This document shows, in pieces, positions 27,479-37,819 of a stretch of DNA of 64,000 nucleotides. Both the position numbers and the translations under genes were made by a program. How positions within the stretch are numbered: position 1 is the first letter of the stretch; every line of letters starts with the position of its first letter. Source of the DNA: Acidaminococcus sp. (GTDB lineage: Bacteria > Bacillota > Negativicutes > Acidaminococcales > Acidaminococcaceae); contig JAKVOM010000001.1 of assembly GCA_022482815.1 (NCBI GenBank), positions 496,001-560,000 of the forward strand. Direction: 5' to 3'. The notes below the pieces were generated by a model. It searched no databases. It worked only from the letters and a program-made list of their open reading frames with translations, and was not told where the DNA came from.

Positions 27479-28107
27479 TATGCGAGCACCTCCTCAATCT
27501 TTTTTACGGCATCTTTAGCCAGCAGTACTTTTTCGGCATTCAGGATGTCGAAAACGTTCAGGCAGTCATTGGAGAGAGCCTTGACCTTGTCAATGTTGCG
27601 GGAAGATCTTTCAACGTTTTCGTTTTCACCATCAGTGATGATGAGAGCCTTCTTATCAGCAGCTTCAAAGCCCTTCAGCATAGCAACTGCATCCTTGGTC
27701 TTCGGAGCATCAAATTTCAGGCCATCTACGACAACCAGTTCACCAGCAGCAACCTTTGCGGACAGAGCGCAGCGGATTGCCAGACGGCGAGCCTTGCGGG
27801 TCATCGTAATTGCATGGGAACGAGGGGACGGTCCAAAGATCGTGCCGCCGCCGACCCACAGAGGAGAACGGACGGAACCGGCTCTTGCACGGCCAGTACC
27901 CTTTTGTTTCCAAGGTTTCTTACCACCGCCACGGACCATGCCGCGAGTCTTCGTCGCATGCGTGCCCTGACGTTCATTTGCTTGCTGCATCACAACAGCC
28001 TGATGAACAACGGGTCCGTTGAATTCTACACCAAAGACGTAGTCCATCAATTCTATTTCTTCACCGGTTTGTTTACCGGTCATATCATAAACTGCTACTT
28101 TCGGCAT
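27478..28107 (-). CDS. rplD: 50S ribosomal protein L4
   Basis: 209 residues with the basic loop that reaches the exit tunnel ([41 protein letters not shown]). L4 is the autogenous regulator of S10 operons in some other bacteria; whether it regulates here cannot be seen. It lies 23 bp after rplC. Confidence 0.97.
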   Translation of the reverse strand: MPKVAVYDMTGKQTGEEIELMDYVFGVEFNGPVVHQAVVMQQANERQGTHATKTRGMVRGGGKKPWKQKGTGRARAGSVRSPLWVGGGTIFGPSPRSHAITMTRKARRLAIRCALSAKVAAGELVVVDGLKFDAPKTKDAVAMLKGFEAADKKALIITDGENENVERSSRNIDKVKALSNDCLNVFDILNAEKVLLAKDAVKKIEEVLA

Positions 28108-28130
28108 TGTAACGCCCTCCTTTCAATAAA

Positions 28131-28793
28131 TTATTTCTTGTTAACTGCTTTTTTGACATCGGGACGAACCGTGTCTCTCAGCAGCAGGAAGGTACCAGCG
28201 GCACCAGGAACAGAACCCTTAACCATGATGAGGTTGCGTTCTGCATCAACTTTGGCAATCGTCAGACGTTGAACGGTAGCACTCGTACCACCCAGACGGC
28301 CAGGTAACTTCTTACCCTTGATAACACGGCCGCCAGGACCGGAATGCATAGGACCATTGGAGCCCGGTTCACGATGAGACTTGGAACCGTGTTTCATAGG
28401 ACCACGTGCAAAGTTGTGGCGTTCAATCGTACCAGCGAAGCCCTTACCGCGGGAAACGCCGATAGCATCAACCAGATCGCCGGCTGCGAAAATGTCAGCA
28501 GCAATCTTGTCACCAACCTTGTATTCGGAAGGTTCAGCCAGACGCAGTTCTCTGACAAACTTAACAGGAGCTACACCTGCTTTATCAAAGAAACCCTTCA
28601 TGGGTTTGTTTACTTGCTTTTCTTTAATATCACCAAATCCGAGCTGAATGGCATTGTAACCATCTGCTTCTTCCGTCTTGTTTTGCAGAACGACGCAGGG
28701 GCCGGCTTCTACAACAGTTACGGGAACGAGCGTACCATCAGCTTCAAAAATCTGGGTCATACCTAATTTCTTACCTAAGATTCCTCTAGCCAT
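28131..28793 (-). CDS. rplC: 50S ribosomal protein L3
   Basis: 220 residues, a little longer than common 205-212-residue forms. It starts [16 protein letters not shown] and has the loop [31 protein letters not shown] that approaches the peptidyl transferase centre. It initiates large-subunit assembly. It lies 12 bp after rpsJ. Confidence 0.97.
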   Translation of the reverse strand: MARGILGKKLGMTQIFEADGTLVPVTVVEAGPCVVLQNKTEEADGYNAIQLGFGDIKEKQVNKPMKGFFDKAGVAPVKFVRELRLAEPSEYKVGDKIAADIFAAGDLVDAIGVSRGKGFAGTIERHNFARGPMKHGSKSHREPGSNGPMHSGPGGRVIKGKKLPGRLGGTSATVQRLTIAKVDAERNLIMVKGSVPGAAGTFLLLRDTVRPDVKKAVNKK

Positions 28794-28805
28794 AGTCGCA
28801 CCTCC

Positions 28806-29117
28806 TTACGCTTTGATCTCAATATCAACACCAGCAGGAAGATCCAAGCGAGTCAGTGCATCGATCGTCTTAGGTGTAGGTTCCAGGATGTCAACGAGTC
28901 TCTTGTGGGTTCTCATTTCGAACTGTTCACGGGAGTCCTTGTTAACATGAGGGGAACGCAGAATCGTGTAAATGTTCTTTTCCGTCGGAAGTGGAATCGG
29001 GCCGGATACCTGTGCACCCGTGCGCTTTGCGGTTTCCACAATCTTGGAAGCACTCAGGTCAAGTGCTTTGTAGTCATACGCTTTGAGGCGTATACGGATT
29101 TTTTGAGTCTTTGCCAT
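28806..29117 (-). CDS. rpsJ: 30S ribosomal protein S10
   Basis: 103 residues from [20 protein letters not shown]. An in-frame start 30 bp upstream is rejected because GGAGG lies 9 bp before the ATG at 29117, giving the family's normal length. It is a head protein of the small subunit and also the NusG/NusB antitermination partner. It is the first gene of the S10 cluster, 174 bp after tuf, with a hairpin between them. Confidence 0.97.
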   Translation of the reverse strand: MAKTQKIRIRLKAYDYKALDLSASKIVETAKRTGAQVSGPIPLPTEKNIYTILRSPHVNKDSREQFEMRTHKRLVDILEPTPKTIDALTRLDLPAGVDIEIKA

Positions 29118-29233
29118 TCGATAATTCCTCCATTCGCCACGTTTCAATGAACGGACATACTCAGCAGAAGTTCCCTTCGCGATACCGGACCGGAAGCCAT
29201 CTTCTGCCTCATCGCGGGCCCTTTATGCATAAT

Positions 29234-29262
29234 GAATGAGGGGCTTTGGCCAGCCCCTCATT
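29234..29262 (-). terminator. Hairpin between tuf and rpsJ
   Basis: The perfect inverted repeat AATGAGGGGCT...AGCCCCTCATT lies 30 bp after the tuf stop. On the minus strand it is followed by CATTATG, only a weak T tract, so it may terminate partially and let some transcripts run into the S10 cluster. I found no convincing -35/-10 pair between it and rpsJ. Confidence 0.6.
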
Positions 29263-29291
29263 TTGGGCTTTCAAAAAGTTGTTAAAGAAGA

Positions 29292-30485
29292 TTATTCGTC
29301 GATTTCGGTAACAACACCGGCACCAACGGTATGGCCGCCTTCGCGGATAGCGAAACGCAGACCCTTTTCAATAGCAATCGGGGTGATCAGTTCTACGCTC
29401 ATCAGAACGTTATCGCCAGGCATTACCATTTCGGTTCCTTCCGGCAGGTGAGCTACACCCGTTACGTCCGTCGTTCTGAAATAGAACTGGGGACGATAGC
29501 CGTTGAAGAACGGAGTATGACGGCCGCCTTCTTCTTTCGTCAGTACGTAAACCTGACCCTTGAATTTCGTATGAGGATGAATGCTGCCTGGTTTGCTCAG
29601 AACCTGACCACGTTCAACTTCGTTTCTTTCAATACCACGCAGCAGGCAGCCGATGTTGTCGCCGGCTTCTGCTACATCCAGGGTCTTGCGGAACATTTCC
29701 AGACCGGTTGCTACGGACTGTCTCTTTTCAGTCGTCAGACCTACGATTTCGACAGGGTCACCAATCTTGATGGAACCACGTTCAACACGGCCCGTTGCTA
29801 CGGTACCACGACCGGTAATCGTGAATACGTCTTCGACAGGCATCAGGAACGGTTTCGTCAGATCGTGCTGCGGAGTCGGAATGTACTTGTCGACTTCTTC
29901 CATCAGCTTCAGGATGTTCTTCTTTTGTTCTTCGTCGCCTTCCAGAGCCTTCAGTGCGGAACCTACAACGATAGGAACTTCATCGCCGGGGTAATCGTAC
30001 TGGGTCAGCAGGTCACGAACTTCCATTTCAACCAGTTCGATCAGTTCAGGATCGTCGACTTGGTCGGACTTGTTCAGGAATACTACGATTGCAGGTACGC
30101 CAACCTGACGGGCCAGCAGGATGTGTTCACGGGTCTGAGGCATAGGACCATCAGCAGCGGAAACAACCAGGATGGCACCATCCATCTGAGCAGCGCCGGT
30201 GATCATGTTCTTAACATAGTCGGCGTGGCCCGGGCAGTCTACGTGAGCGTAGTGTCTGTTCGGAGTTTCATATTCAACGTGGGCGGTGTTAATGGTGATA
30301 CCACGTTCTCTTTCTTCCGGAGCCTTATCAATATCAGCATAAGCTTCGAAAGTAGCTTTGCAGCCCGGAGTCTCGGACAGTACCTTGGTGATAGCTGCCG
30401 TCAGGGTCGTCTTGCCATGGTCAACGTGACCGATGGTACCAATGTTAACATGGGGTTTCGTTCTTTCAAATTTCTCTTTAGCCAT
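29292..30485 (-). CDS. tuf: Elongation factor Tu
   Basis: 397 residues. GTPase motifs are GHVDHGKTT (19-27), the RGITI switch [13 protein letters not shown] and SALKALEG; beta-barrel domains 2 and 3 follow, ending [11 protein letters not shown]. It carries aminoacyl-tRNA to the ribosomal A site. It lies 41 bp after fusA, the usual end of the str operon. Only one tuf is in the window. Confidence 0.99.
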   Translation of the reverse strand: MAKEKFERTKPHVNIGTIGHVDHGKTTLTAAITKVLSETPGCKATFEAYADIDKAPEERERGITINTAHVEYETPNRHYAHVDCPGHADYVKNMITGAAQMDGAILVVSAADGPMPQTREHILLARQVGVPAIVVFLNKSDQVDDPELIELVEMEVRDLLTQYDYPGDEVPIVVGSALKALEGDEEQKKNILKLMEEVDKYIPTPQHDLTKPFLMPVEDVFTITGRGTVATGRVERGSIKIGDPVEIVGLTTEKRQSVATGLEMFRKTLDVAEAGDNIGCLLRGIERNEVERGQVLSKPGSIHPHTKFKGQVYVLTKEEGGRHTPFFNGYRPQFYFRTTDVTGVAHLPEGTEMVMPGDNVLMSVELITPIAIEKGLRFAIREGGHTVGAGVVTEIDE

Positions 30486-30526
30486 TGTAATATCCTCCTA
30501 AATAAGGGGCTTATTCAGCCAGTTCT

Positions 30527-32605
30527 TTATTCTCCCTTGTTCTTTGCGATGATTGCATCAGCAATGTTCTTGGGGACTTCTTCGTAGTGGTCAACTTCCA
30601 TTGAGTAGTTGCCGCGGCCCTGGGTCTTGGAACGCAGGTCCGTTGCATAACCGAACATTTCAGCCAGCGGAACGAAAGCTCTGATTACCTGAGCACCGCT
30701 TCTGGCTTCCATGCCTTCGATGCGTCCGCGGCGAGAGTTCAGGTCGCCGATGACATCGCCCATGTATTCTTCAGGAACTGTAACTTCAACTTTCATATAC
30801 GGTTCGAGCAGTACAGGGTCAGCCTTGGCAGCACCGTTCTTGAAGCCCATGGAACCAGCAATCTTAAATGCCATTTCAGAGGAGTCGACTTCGTGGTAGG
30901 AACCATCATAAACCGTAACACCGATATCAACCATCGGATAGCCGGCTACGACACCATTTTCCATGGCTTCCTTAACACCGGCTTCAACCGGAGCAATGTA
31001 TTCCTTAGGAATAGCACCGCCGACAATCTTGTTCTCGAACTTGAAGCCAGTACCTGGTTCGAGCGGAGTGAGTTCCAGCCAGCAGTGACCATACTGACCT
31101 TTACCACCGGACTGACGAACGAATTTGCCTTCGCTCTTAACAGTCTTGCGGATGGTTTCACGATAAGCAACCTGAGGAGCGCCCACAGAGCAGTCAACGT
31201 GGAATTCTCTTCTCAGACGGTCAACAATGATATCCAGGTGAAGTTCGCCCATACCGGAAATGATGGTCTGGGAAGATTCAGCATCCGTGCGGACACGGAA
31301 GGTCGGGTCTTCTTCAGCGAGCTTGCCAAGGGCAATGCCCATCTTTTCCTGGTCGGCCTTGGTCTTCGGTTCGATAGCAACGGAAATAACCGGTTCAGGG
31401 AAGACCATGGATTCAAGGATGATCGGATTCTTTTCATCGCAGAGGGTATCACCGGTGGTGGTATCCTTCAGGCCAACGGCAGCAGCGATATCGCCGGCGA
31501 ATACTTCTTCGATTTCTTTTCTATGGTTGGAATGCATACGCAGGATACGGCCGATACGTTCTCTCTTGCCTTTTACGGAGTTGTAAACGTAGGAACCGGC
31601 GGTCAGCGTACCGGAATATACTCTGAAGAATGCCAGACGGCCAACATACGGGTCGGTAGCAATCTTGAAAGCCAGGGCAGCGAACGGAGCATCGTCGCTG
31701 GAAGGTCTTTCTTCTTCCTCACCGGTCTCAGGGTTGGTACCTTTGATCGGGGGAACATCGGTAGGAGCCGGCATATAAGCGATAATGGCATCCAGCAGAG
31801 GCTGAACACCTTTGTTCTTGTAAGAAGAACCGCAGGTTACAGGGAAGAGTTTGCATTCGCATGTCATCTTACGGATGGTGGCGTTGATTTCATCTTCCGT
31901 CAGATCTTCGCCTTCGAGGTACTTTTCCATCAGGTTATCGTCGCCTTCAGCAACGGCTTCGAGCAGGTTCTGACGCCATTTCTGAGCAGCTTCCACATAT
32001 TCATCCGGAATCGGTTCAAATTCTTCGTCTTTACCAAGTTCATCGCCGTATATAATAGCCTGCATCTTCACGAGGTCAATCAGTCCGACGAAAGTGTCTT
32101 CAGCGCCCATCGGGATTTGAATAGGTACTGCGTTAGCACCCAGACGATCCTTCATCATCTGTACTGCGTTAAAGAAGTCAGCGCCCGTCGTATCCATCTT
32201 GTTGATGTAGGCGATACGAGGAACGTTGTATTCTTCTGCCTGACGCCATACCGTTTCAGACTGAGGTTCAACACCGCCTTTGGCGCTGAATACAGCCACG
32301 GAGCCATCCAATACACGCAGGGAACGTTCTACTTCAACGGTGAAGTCAACGTGGCCCGGGGTGTCGATAATGTTAATGGAATGGCCTTTCCAATGGCAGG
32401 TCGTAGCGGCAGAAGTAATCGTAATACCACGTTCTTGTTCCTGAACCATCCAGTCCATCGTAGCGGCGCCGTCATGAACTTCGCCGATCTTATGGGTTTT
32501 ACCGGTGTAGAACAGGATACGTTCCGTGGTCGTAGTCTTACCGGCATCGATATGAGCCATGATACCGATATTTCTAATTTTATCTAAGGGAAACTCTCTG
32601 CCCAC
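30527..32605 (-). CDS. fusA: Elongation factor G
   Basis: 692 residues. GTPase motifs are [15 protein letters not shown] (P-loop), [17 protein letters not shown] and NKMD. Domains II-V follow, including [28 protein letters not shown] in domain IV. It drives translocation. It lies between rpsG and tuf with 41-42 bp gaps, in the standard order. Confidence 0.99.
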   Translation of the reverse strand: MGREFPLDKIRNIGIMAHIDAGKTTTTERILFYTGKTHKIGEVHDGAATMDWMVQEQERGITITSAATTCHWKGHSINIIDTPGHVDFTVEVERSLRVLDGSVAVFSAKGGVEPQSETVWRQAEEYNVPRIAYINKMDTTGADFFNAVQMMKDRLGANAVPIQIPMGAEDTFVGLIDLVKMQAIIYGDELGKDEEFEPIPDEYVEAAQKWRQNLLEAVAEGDDNLMEKYLEGEDLTEDEINATIRKMTCECKLFPVTCGSSYKNKGVQPLLDAIIAYMPAPTDVPPIKGTNPETGEEEERPSSDDAPFAALAFKIATDPYVGRLAFFRVYSGTLTAGSYVYNSVKGKRERIGRILRMHSNHRKEIEEVFAGDIAAAVGLKDTTTGDTLCDEKNPIILESMVFPEPVISVAIEPKTKADQEKMGIALGKLAEEDPTFRVRTDAESSQTIISGMGELHLDIIVDRLRREFHVDCSVGAPQVAYRETIRKTVKSEGKFVRQSGGKGQYGHCWLELTPLEPGTGFKFENKIVGGAIPKEYIAPVEAGVKEAMENGVVAGYPMVDIGVTVYDGSYHEVDSSEMAFKIAGSMGFKNGAAKADPVLLEPYMKVEVTVPEEYMGDVIGDLNSRRGRIEGMEARSGAQVIRAFVPLAEMFGYATDLRSKTQGRGNYSMEVDHYEEVPKNIADAIIAKNKGE

Positions 32606-32647
32606 AGATTACTCCTCCTTGTAATAGGGATCTTTGTAAGTAAGATC

Positions 32648-33142
<495 letters not shown>

Positions 33143-33162
33143 TCATTCAGTGCGTTCAGCCC

Positions 33163-33546
33163 TTATTTCTTAGCTGCTTTCGGACGCTTAGCGCCATACT
33201 TGGAACGGCCTTGGTTGCGGTCTGCAACACCAGCGGTATCCAGTGCGCCGCGAATGATGTGATAACGAACACCAGGAAGGTCCTTGACTCTTCCGCCTCT
33301 GATCAGAACAACGCTGTGCTCCTGCAGGTTATGGCCAATACCAGGAATGTAAGCGGTTACTTCAATACCGTTGGTCAAACGAACACGAGCAACCTTCCGC
33401 AGAGCGGAGTTAGGTTTCTTCGGAGTGGTGGTGTACACTCTCGTGCAGACACCGCGCTTTTGCGGTGAATTTTTTAATGCTGGCGCCGTTGATTTTTGAG
33501 TAATAACTTGTCTACCTTTACGAACCAATTGGTTAATTGTAGGCAT
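33163..33546 (-). CDS. rpsL: 30S ribosomal protein S12
   Basis: 127 residues. The decoding-site segments [13 protein letters not shown] and [25 protein letters not shown] carry lysines at the two positions where streptomycin-resistance substitutions usually occur, so the allele looks wild type. It ends in the basic KRPKAAKK tail. It lies 62 bp after the ybxF-type gene. Confidence 0.98.
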   Translation of the reverse strand: MPTINQLVRKGRQVITQKSTAPALKNSPQKRGVCTRVYTTTPKKPNSALRKVARVRLTNGIEVTAYIPGIGHNLQEHSVVLIRGGRVKDLPGVRYHIIRGALDTAGVADRNQGRSKYGAKRPKAAKK

Positions 33547-33608
33547 TTCGGCACCTCCTTTCTCGAGAATAAGATTTAATGATATGCAAACCCTTCTTGC
33601 GAAGGATT

Positions 33609-33863
33609 TTACCGGGATGAAAGTACTGCGGCAACAGCAGCACCGACGTGTATTCCGCAGGTCTTGCCAAGCTCCTGCATCGTCACTACCGTTTCAACCG
33701 GAATCCCGCGGCTCTCACATAACGACCTGATGGGCGCCGTCACATGCTCATCGGCATCCTCCGCGAGGAGAACGCCAACCGCCTGATTCCTTACGATTGC
33801 CTTCTGCGTTTGTTTGATGCCTGCAACTGCAGGTGCACCCTTTTTTACTTGCTCCAGCAGCAT
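33609..33863 (-). CDS. L7Ae-type RNA-binding ribosomal protein (YbxF-like)
   Basis: 84 residues from [24 protein letters not shown] reject two upstream in-frame starts (33902 and 33884) because a strong GGAGG stands 6 bp before the ATG at 33863 and the resulting length fits the family. It has the L7Ae/L30e fold, with [23 protein letters not shown] and the loop [14 protein letters not shown]. Family members bind kink-turn RNA. In Firmicutes the gene normally sits between rpoC and rpsL. Here it is the first gene of the str cluster, and its own strong promoter lies just upstream. Confidence 0.92.
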   Translation of the reverse strand: MLLEQVKKGAPAVAGIKQTQKAIVRNQAVGVLLAEDADEHVTAPIRSLCESRGIPVETVVTMQELGKTCGIHVGAAVAAVLSSR

Positions 33864-33908
33864 TCTGCACCTCCGAGAAGACATAGTTGCCCCTTGTGAC
33901 ACTCGTGT

Positions 33909-33937
33909 ATTGTAGCATTACATCCCACCGGTGTCAA
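33909..33937 (-). promoter_or_regulatory. Promoter of the str (ybxF-rpsL-rpsG-fusA-tuf) operon
   Basis: On the minus strand a perfect TTGACA (33932-33937) and TACAAT (33909-33914) are spaced by 17 bp, about 45 bp before the ybxF-type start. This is the best promoter match in the window and fits a highly expressed operon. Confidence 0.9.
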
Positions 33938-34646
33938 GAAATTTATACGCCTTTTGCGCCTTATTTTATGCGCTTCTTTGTTTACACGGTTCCTAGTGTA
34001 TCATGTATACCGGTCAAGGACACGGAATCGCTCGCCGAAAGGGATTTTTCTGTGCATTTTCGCAAAAATTACGAGATAAATCAATTCAGATTGTTACGCT
34101 GTCTTATTGTAATTTTTAATATATTTTATTTTATCTATTCAAAACTTTCATAGACTTTTTTGAAAAATGGACTGCGAAAAAATAAAAAGCGCTTTTGGCA
34201 TATGGCATTTAGCCATAGATTATTGGTACTATCCTCCATCACTTCGTGATTCTCCCCCTTCCGACTTCGTGGAAGGAGGTTATAGAGGAATTCCAAACCT
34301 TACGGTTTGGCTTAAAAAATGGACTGCAAAAATGAAATTTCATTTTTTGCAGTCCATTTTCACGTGCCGCTGGTCGCCGGTCGCCTTAGAAACAAAATTG
34401 CTTCAGCAATTTTGCTTGAGCGAATTAAAACAGCTTTGTAAATTGGATTCACAAAATAACAGCCGCTTTAATTGACCAATTCCTGTTATCCTACTGAATA
34501 CCCACCGCAAGCGGTTCCCCCTCTTATTCGCAAAAACCATGCGAACAAGAGGGCTGGTGCATCTATTTTTGTTTATTTAAAGTAAGGCCGGCATAAAAAA
34601 GCAGTGAAGAAATTTCATTAAAAATTTCTCCACTGCCTCTTTTAGT
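33938..34646. repeat. Intergenic repeat island 3, upstream of the str operon
   Basis: About 700 bp without a supported gene. The first part (33950-34160) is AT-rich. From about 34178 it contains AAAAAGCGCTTTTGGCATATGG; a plus-orientation CACTTCGTG block with the hairpin CTTCC...GGAAGGAGG and AACCTTACGGTTTGG (34210-34315); the hairpin TGGACTGC...GCAGTCCA (34314-34363); a GGTCGC stretch (34365-34386); GCAATTTT-type inverted repeats (34395-34416); and CCCTCTT...AAGAGGG (about 34521-34555). No rpoB or rpoC remnant was seen. Confidence 0.7.
34594..34636 (-). terminator. Terminator of the secreted PDZ protein gene
   Basis: On the minus strand GCAGTG-AGAAATTT... pairs with ...AAATTTCT-CACTGC and is followed by TTTTTT, 10 bp after the stop codon. 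Confidence 0.85.
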
Positions 34647-36020
34647 TTATTCCTTAATACCTGCCGCTTTTTGGTACGGAACAAGGCTGGGGCTCTTTAC
34701 GTGTCCCGGAGTTCCCAAAGGATCGTAAGCTTCGCGGTAAAGAACGCCGATTCTTGTCATCTCCGGACGCCCCTCCCCGAGAAAGACAGGGCCTCTCGTT
34801 TCGCTTGCCTCAACGGCAGCGCGCCGGGCCTTGCTGTCTTCTTCCGGTGCCAGGGCAGCCTTTTCCCTGGGGGTCACCGTAATGGACAGCTCCTTGCCTT
34901 CCTTCGTCTTAAAAAGGAATGTCAGAGGCTTGTTTATCGGTGCGTAATCCATCATGTACGATGCGAAATAAGCCTTTTTCGAGACGTCCGCTCCATTGAT
35001 GGAAAGCAGTTTATCGCCCTCCTTGACAGGCAATAGAGCAGGAAAATCCGCCGTGTTGACGCTTTTTACCTTGGGATTACGACTTTGGTCGTTTCCTGCC
35101 AGGGTGATGCCGTAGTCGTTATGAGGAAGAAGTGCCTGATAGGTAAGGCGTGCAGTCCGGAATACGTGATTTGTAAAATCATCGTCCGCACCTGCCGAGA
35201 GGATTGACTGACCGGGCATGTAGCCATATTTGGTGTGATAGCCCGGCGTAATAATCAGCCAGCTGAAGTCAAGGTCAAGGTAAGTCCCGTCGTCCTGAGG
35301 GCGGAATACAGCCAGTGCTTCTCCATCGTTATGGTAGTTCCGGCCGATATAAGCACTCACAGGATTTGCTCCAAAAGAGTAGACGAAAGGATCCAGCAGG
35401 GTATGGGGTTTCCCCTCTGCATCGTTCCATGCGTTCAGGTTTGCGAGAAACGCATCGCGCAGTCTTTCAGGACTGACGCCGGGGTAATAGACACTATACA
35501 TAGGGCCGTACGGAGCAAGGTCTTTCCGCTCCTTGAGAGCACGAACGCGCTTCGGAAAGTCTTTGAGTGTTTCTTCAAAGAGCCTGCCGTTTTCCTTCGG
35601 CGCTTCGAGCTTCCATTTTTCATGGCTTTCCATCGCTCCGTCCATGATCATACCGGGGACGGAATACCACTGATCCAGACCGGTGTCCACTTTGCCCACA
35701 CGGCTGGTCAGAGATTCGTCGACGGGAAGGTCATAGCGCGTTTTCCCGTCCGTAAGGGTAAGCGAGCCAAACTTTCCTTCGTCCTTGCGCGAAAGGTCCT
35801 GCGCACGCAGGTACCAGGTATTTGAAGCAGGTACAAACTGGAATTCAAAGGTAACAGAACTCAGCGGAAACGTCATCCGCCTGATCTCGGTATTCCCTTT
35901 TTGGACCAGCACCCCATCACGGTCATGAAAAATTGCAGCAAAAGCCCTGGGGAAGCAGGTAACAATCCCCAGGGCCGCAAAAACGCAGGTAACTCCGAAT
36001 TTTTTCCAGGACAGCTGCAT
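34647..36020 (-). CDS. Secreted PDZ-domain protein of unknown function
   Basis: 457 residues. The N-terminus is a signal peptide (basic MQLSWKKFG, hydrophobic VTCVFAALGIVTCF, likely cut after RAFA). The mature part has no family I recognise up to about residue 290. A PDZ-like stretch follows near 300-390 (LLPVKEGDKLLSINGADVSKKAYF, PLTFLFKTKEGKELSITVTPRE), where PDZ domains usually bind peptides or regulate a protease. No Ser protease triad is visible, so it is not obviously an enzyme. Periplasmic or surface location is inferred. It lies 25 bp downstream of the cupin gene, probably in the same transcript, and is closed by a strong terminator. Confidence 0.7.
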   Translation of the reverse strand: MQLSWKKFGVTCVFAALGIVTCFPRAFAAIFHDRDGVLVQKGNTEIRRMTFPLSSVTFEFQFVPASNTWYLRAQDLSRKDEGKFGSLTLTDGKTRYDLPVDESLTSRVGKVDTGLDQWYSVPGMIMDGAMESHEKWKLEAPKENGRLFEETLKDFPKRVRALKERKDLAPYGPMYSVYYPGVSPERLRDAFLANLNAWNDAEGKPHTLLDPFVYSFGANPVSAYIGRNYHNDGEALAVFRPQDDGTYLDLDFSWLIITPGYHTKYGYMPGQSILSAGADDDFTNHVFRTARLTYQALLPHNDYGITLAGNDQSRNPKVKSVNTADFPALLPVKEGDKLLSINGADVSKKAYFASYMMDYAPINKPLTFLFKTKEGKELSITVTPREKAALAPEEDSKARRAAVEASETRGPVFLGEGRPEMTRIGVLYREAYDPLGTPGHVKSPSLVPYQKAAGIKE

Positions 36021-36045
36021 AACAAACCTCCTCGGAGAAAATCAT

Positions 36046-36390
36046 TCAGGCGAGAGTATTCGCAATCAAGGCAATGAATACCAAGTCTTCTTTACCGGTA
36101 TTCTTCAAGCCATGGGTGCCTCCGTCAGCACAGAAGGTGACCGTGCCGGCCTTCACAGGAATCTTTTTATCTTCGTCGGTGTACTCACCTTCGCCCTGAA
36201 GCAGGTAATACGTTTCATTGTTTCCGACATGCTGATGGATAGGCACCGCATCGCCCGGCTTCAGGGTAATGCGCGCAAACAGTTTATTGGCGCCGCCAAA
36301 AGCTGCCGGATCCATGATGATATCTTTGACGATATCGCCGGTTTTCGGATTTTTCGTGACTTCTCTTTTCAGCGTGGTAAATACTGCCAT
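36046..36390 (-). CDS. Cupin-domain protein
   Basis: 114 residues from MAVFTTLKREVTK. I prefer the ATG at 36390 because GGGAGG is 7 bp before it; an in-frame ATG lies 15 bp upstream. A single cupin barrel has motif 1 PGDAVPIHQHVGNNETYYLLQGEGEY (two His and a Glu, as in metal-binding cupins) and motif 2 VKAGTVTFCADGGTHGLKN. Enzyme or sensor role is unknown; many such small cupins bind a metal and a small ligand. Confidence 0.85.
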   Translation of the reverse strand: MAVFTTLKREVTKNPKTGDIVKDIIMDPAAFGGANKLFARITLKPGDAVPIHQHVGNNETYYLLQGEGEYTDEDKKIPVKAGTVTFCADGGTHGLKNTGKEDLVFIALIANTLA

Positions 36391-36511
36391 AATAAGACCT
36401 CCCAAACTCTTTCATGATGCTTGTGATAAGCCAAGACAGGCCGCAGTTTACGGCCACGAAGAAAGGAATTTTTACCCCTTCATGGTTCTATTCTACTCTT
36501 TTTCCTAAAAG

Positions 36512-37003
36512 TTACAATCTTCCGATATGAATGCCGTGGGATGCAGCCTTGCTGACCAGCGCCTTACTGGTTTTATAGACCTTGGCCAGGCCCGAAACCA
36601 GAAGGATGCCCATGGCGATTGCCGTCGCGTCAAGGGCGGCCGAGACAAAAGTATGCATTCCCATGCTGTAGCCATTCAGCATGGTGTAGTTCATCGCACG
36701 GTACAGCGGCAGTCCCGGTACCAGCGGGATGACGCCGGGGATGGAAAAAACGGGAACCGGCTGCCGATACTTGCGGGCAAAGACTTCACTGCAGATGGAG
36801 AGTGCCACCGTACCGGCAAAGTTGCTCAGCATGGAACTGACACCGAAACCGCTGAGCAGCACGATATAGACTCCGAAGCCCACGGCTCCAACGAAGCCGG
36901 CCTGCCAGAGACATTTTTTAGGACAGTTAAAAATCTTGCCGAAAGCCACCGTCCCGAAAAAGGAGCAAATGGTTTTCACAATGATAGAAAACAGAACCGA
37001 CAT
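36512..37003 (-). CDS. ThrE/YjjB-type exporter, small subunit
   Basis: 163 residues with about four to five membrane spans and the family motif IPGVIPLVPGLPLYRAMNYTML. It corresponds to the C-terminal half (ThrE_2/YjjB type) of threonine/serine exporters. It is paired with the larger subunit encoded 33 bp upstream. YjjPB-type pairs have also been linked to dicarboxylate export in Escherichia coli, so the substrate is open. Confidence 0.88.
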   Translation of the reverse strand: MSVLFSIIVKTICSFFGTVAFGKIFNCPKKCLWQAGFVGAVGFGVYIVLLSGFGVSSMLSNFAGTVALSICSEVFARKYRQPVPVFSIPGVIPLVPGLPLYRAMNYTMLNGYSMGMHTFVSAALDATAIAMGILLVSGLAKVYKTSKALVSKAASHGIHIGRL

Positions 37004-37036
37004 GGATGCCTCCTACCCATAATCCATACGTGGAAA

Positions 37037-37804
37037 CTACATATACAAAATCCCAAGGAATGCCGCAATCCCGATGGCGATACCGCCGACCAGGAAGATG
37101 GCCTCCCCTGCCCGGCTGGTTCCGCTGATGAGATCACCGGCCATAAAGTCCCGGATGCCGTTGGTAAAGGCCATACCGGGCAGATACGGCATGATAGCAC
37201 CGCCGATGGCTAATTCCATAACCGTCTGCGGTACGAGCAGCCTGAATAAATACGTAACAATACAAATAATGACACCGGCCATGGTCGTCTCCCAGAAGCT
37301 GCTGGGATGAAACGGCCGGACAAGACAGATAAAGGCCATCGAAAGAAACGATCCCAGAAAACCCGCCAGGAATTCATACGGCCCGCCGCCGATAACTCCG
37401 GCAAAAAAACCACCGGCAAAGCCCGACCACACCATGCTGTACAGTGCGCTCTGGGGCGGCCGGTTACTCAGTTCGTCGAGCATGGCCATTGTTTCGGAGA
37501 AACTATATTCCCACTCAGGCATATGGTACGACATATTATTGACTTCACTGATGAGTGTCAGGTCCGTGCCGCGGCGTGTTACACGGGATACCATGCTGGC
37601 CGCGTCCGTCGACTCGTCCCCGATCATGATCCATGAAGGCGTACTGATAGCGGCGATATCGGTGATGCCGCCCTGAGCACAGATCCGCGCCATCGTGTCC
37701 TCGACGCGGTATGTTTCGGCACCGCTCGTAAGGAGCAGTTTGCCGCAGGTCAGGGCAATCTTCAGCACTTCTTCCTTACTCATGCTTTTAATCGTACTTT
37801 CCAT
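37037..37804 (-). CDS. ThrE/YjjP-type exporter, large subunit
   Basis: 255 residues. A cytoplasmic N-terminal domain carries the family signature TCGKLLLTSGAETYRVEDTMARI and is followed by about five membrane spans including MPYLPGMAFTNGIRD. It corresponds to the DUF1212 (ThrE_1/YjjP) half of the exporter and should act with the small subunit in the inner membrane. It begins 15 bp after the glycosylase-like gene and is probably in the same transcript as galE, the ABC-F gene and the glycosylase. Confidence 0.88.
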   Translation of the reverse strand: MESTIKSMSKEEVLKIALTCGKLLLTSGAETYRVEDTMARICAQGGITDIAAISTPSWIMIGDESTDAASMVSRVTRRGTDLTLISEVNNMSYHMPEWEYSFSETMAMLDELSNRPPQSALYSMVWSGFAGGFFAGVIGGGPYEFLAGFLGSFLSMAFICLVRPFHPSSFWETTMAGVIICIVTYLFRLLVPQTVMELAIGGAIMPYLPGMAFTNGIRDFMAGDLISGTSRAGEAIFLVGGIAIGIAAFLGILYM

Positions 37805-37819
37805 GGCTCAAATCCTCAC

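Noticed and set aside
26453-27970. 505-codon frame opposite rplB-rplW-rplD
   Set aside because: It spans three ribosomal protein genes in antisense; such long frames arise from their codon bias.
30893-32587. 564-codon frame opposite fusA
   Set aside because: Antisense shadow of fusA, with no ribosome site or domain.
34165-34475. Small frames in the repeat islands (for example the 102-codon one here, with PPSDFVEGGYRGIPNLTVW)
   Set aside because: They are readings of the dispersed repeat block, which occurs in both orientations and is dominated by hairpins; no ribosome site, and the frames break differently in each copy.
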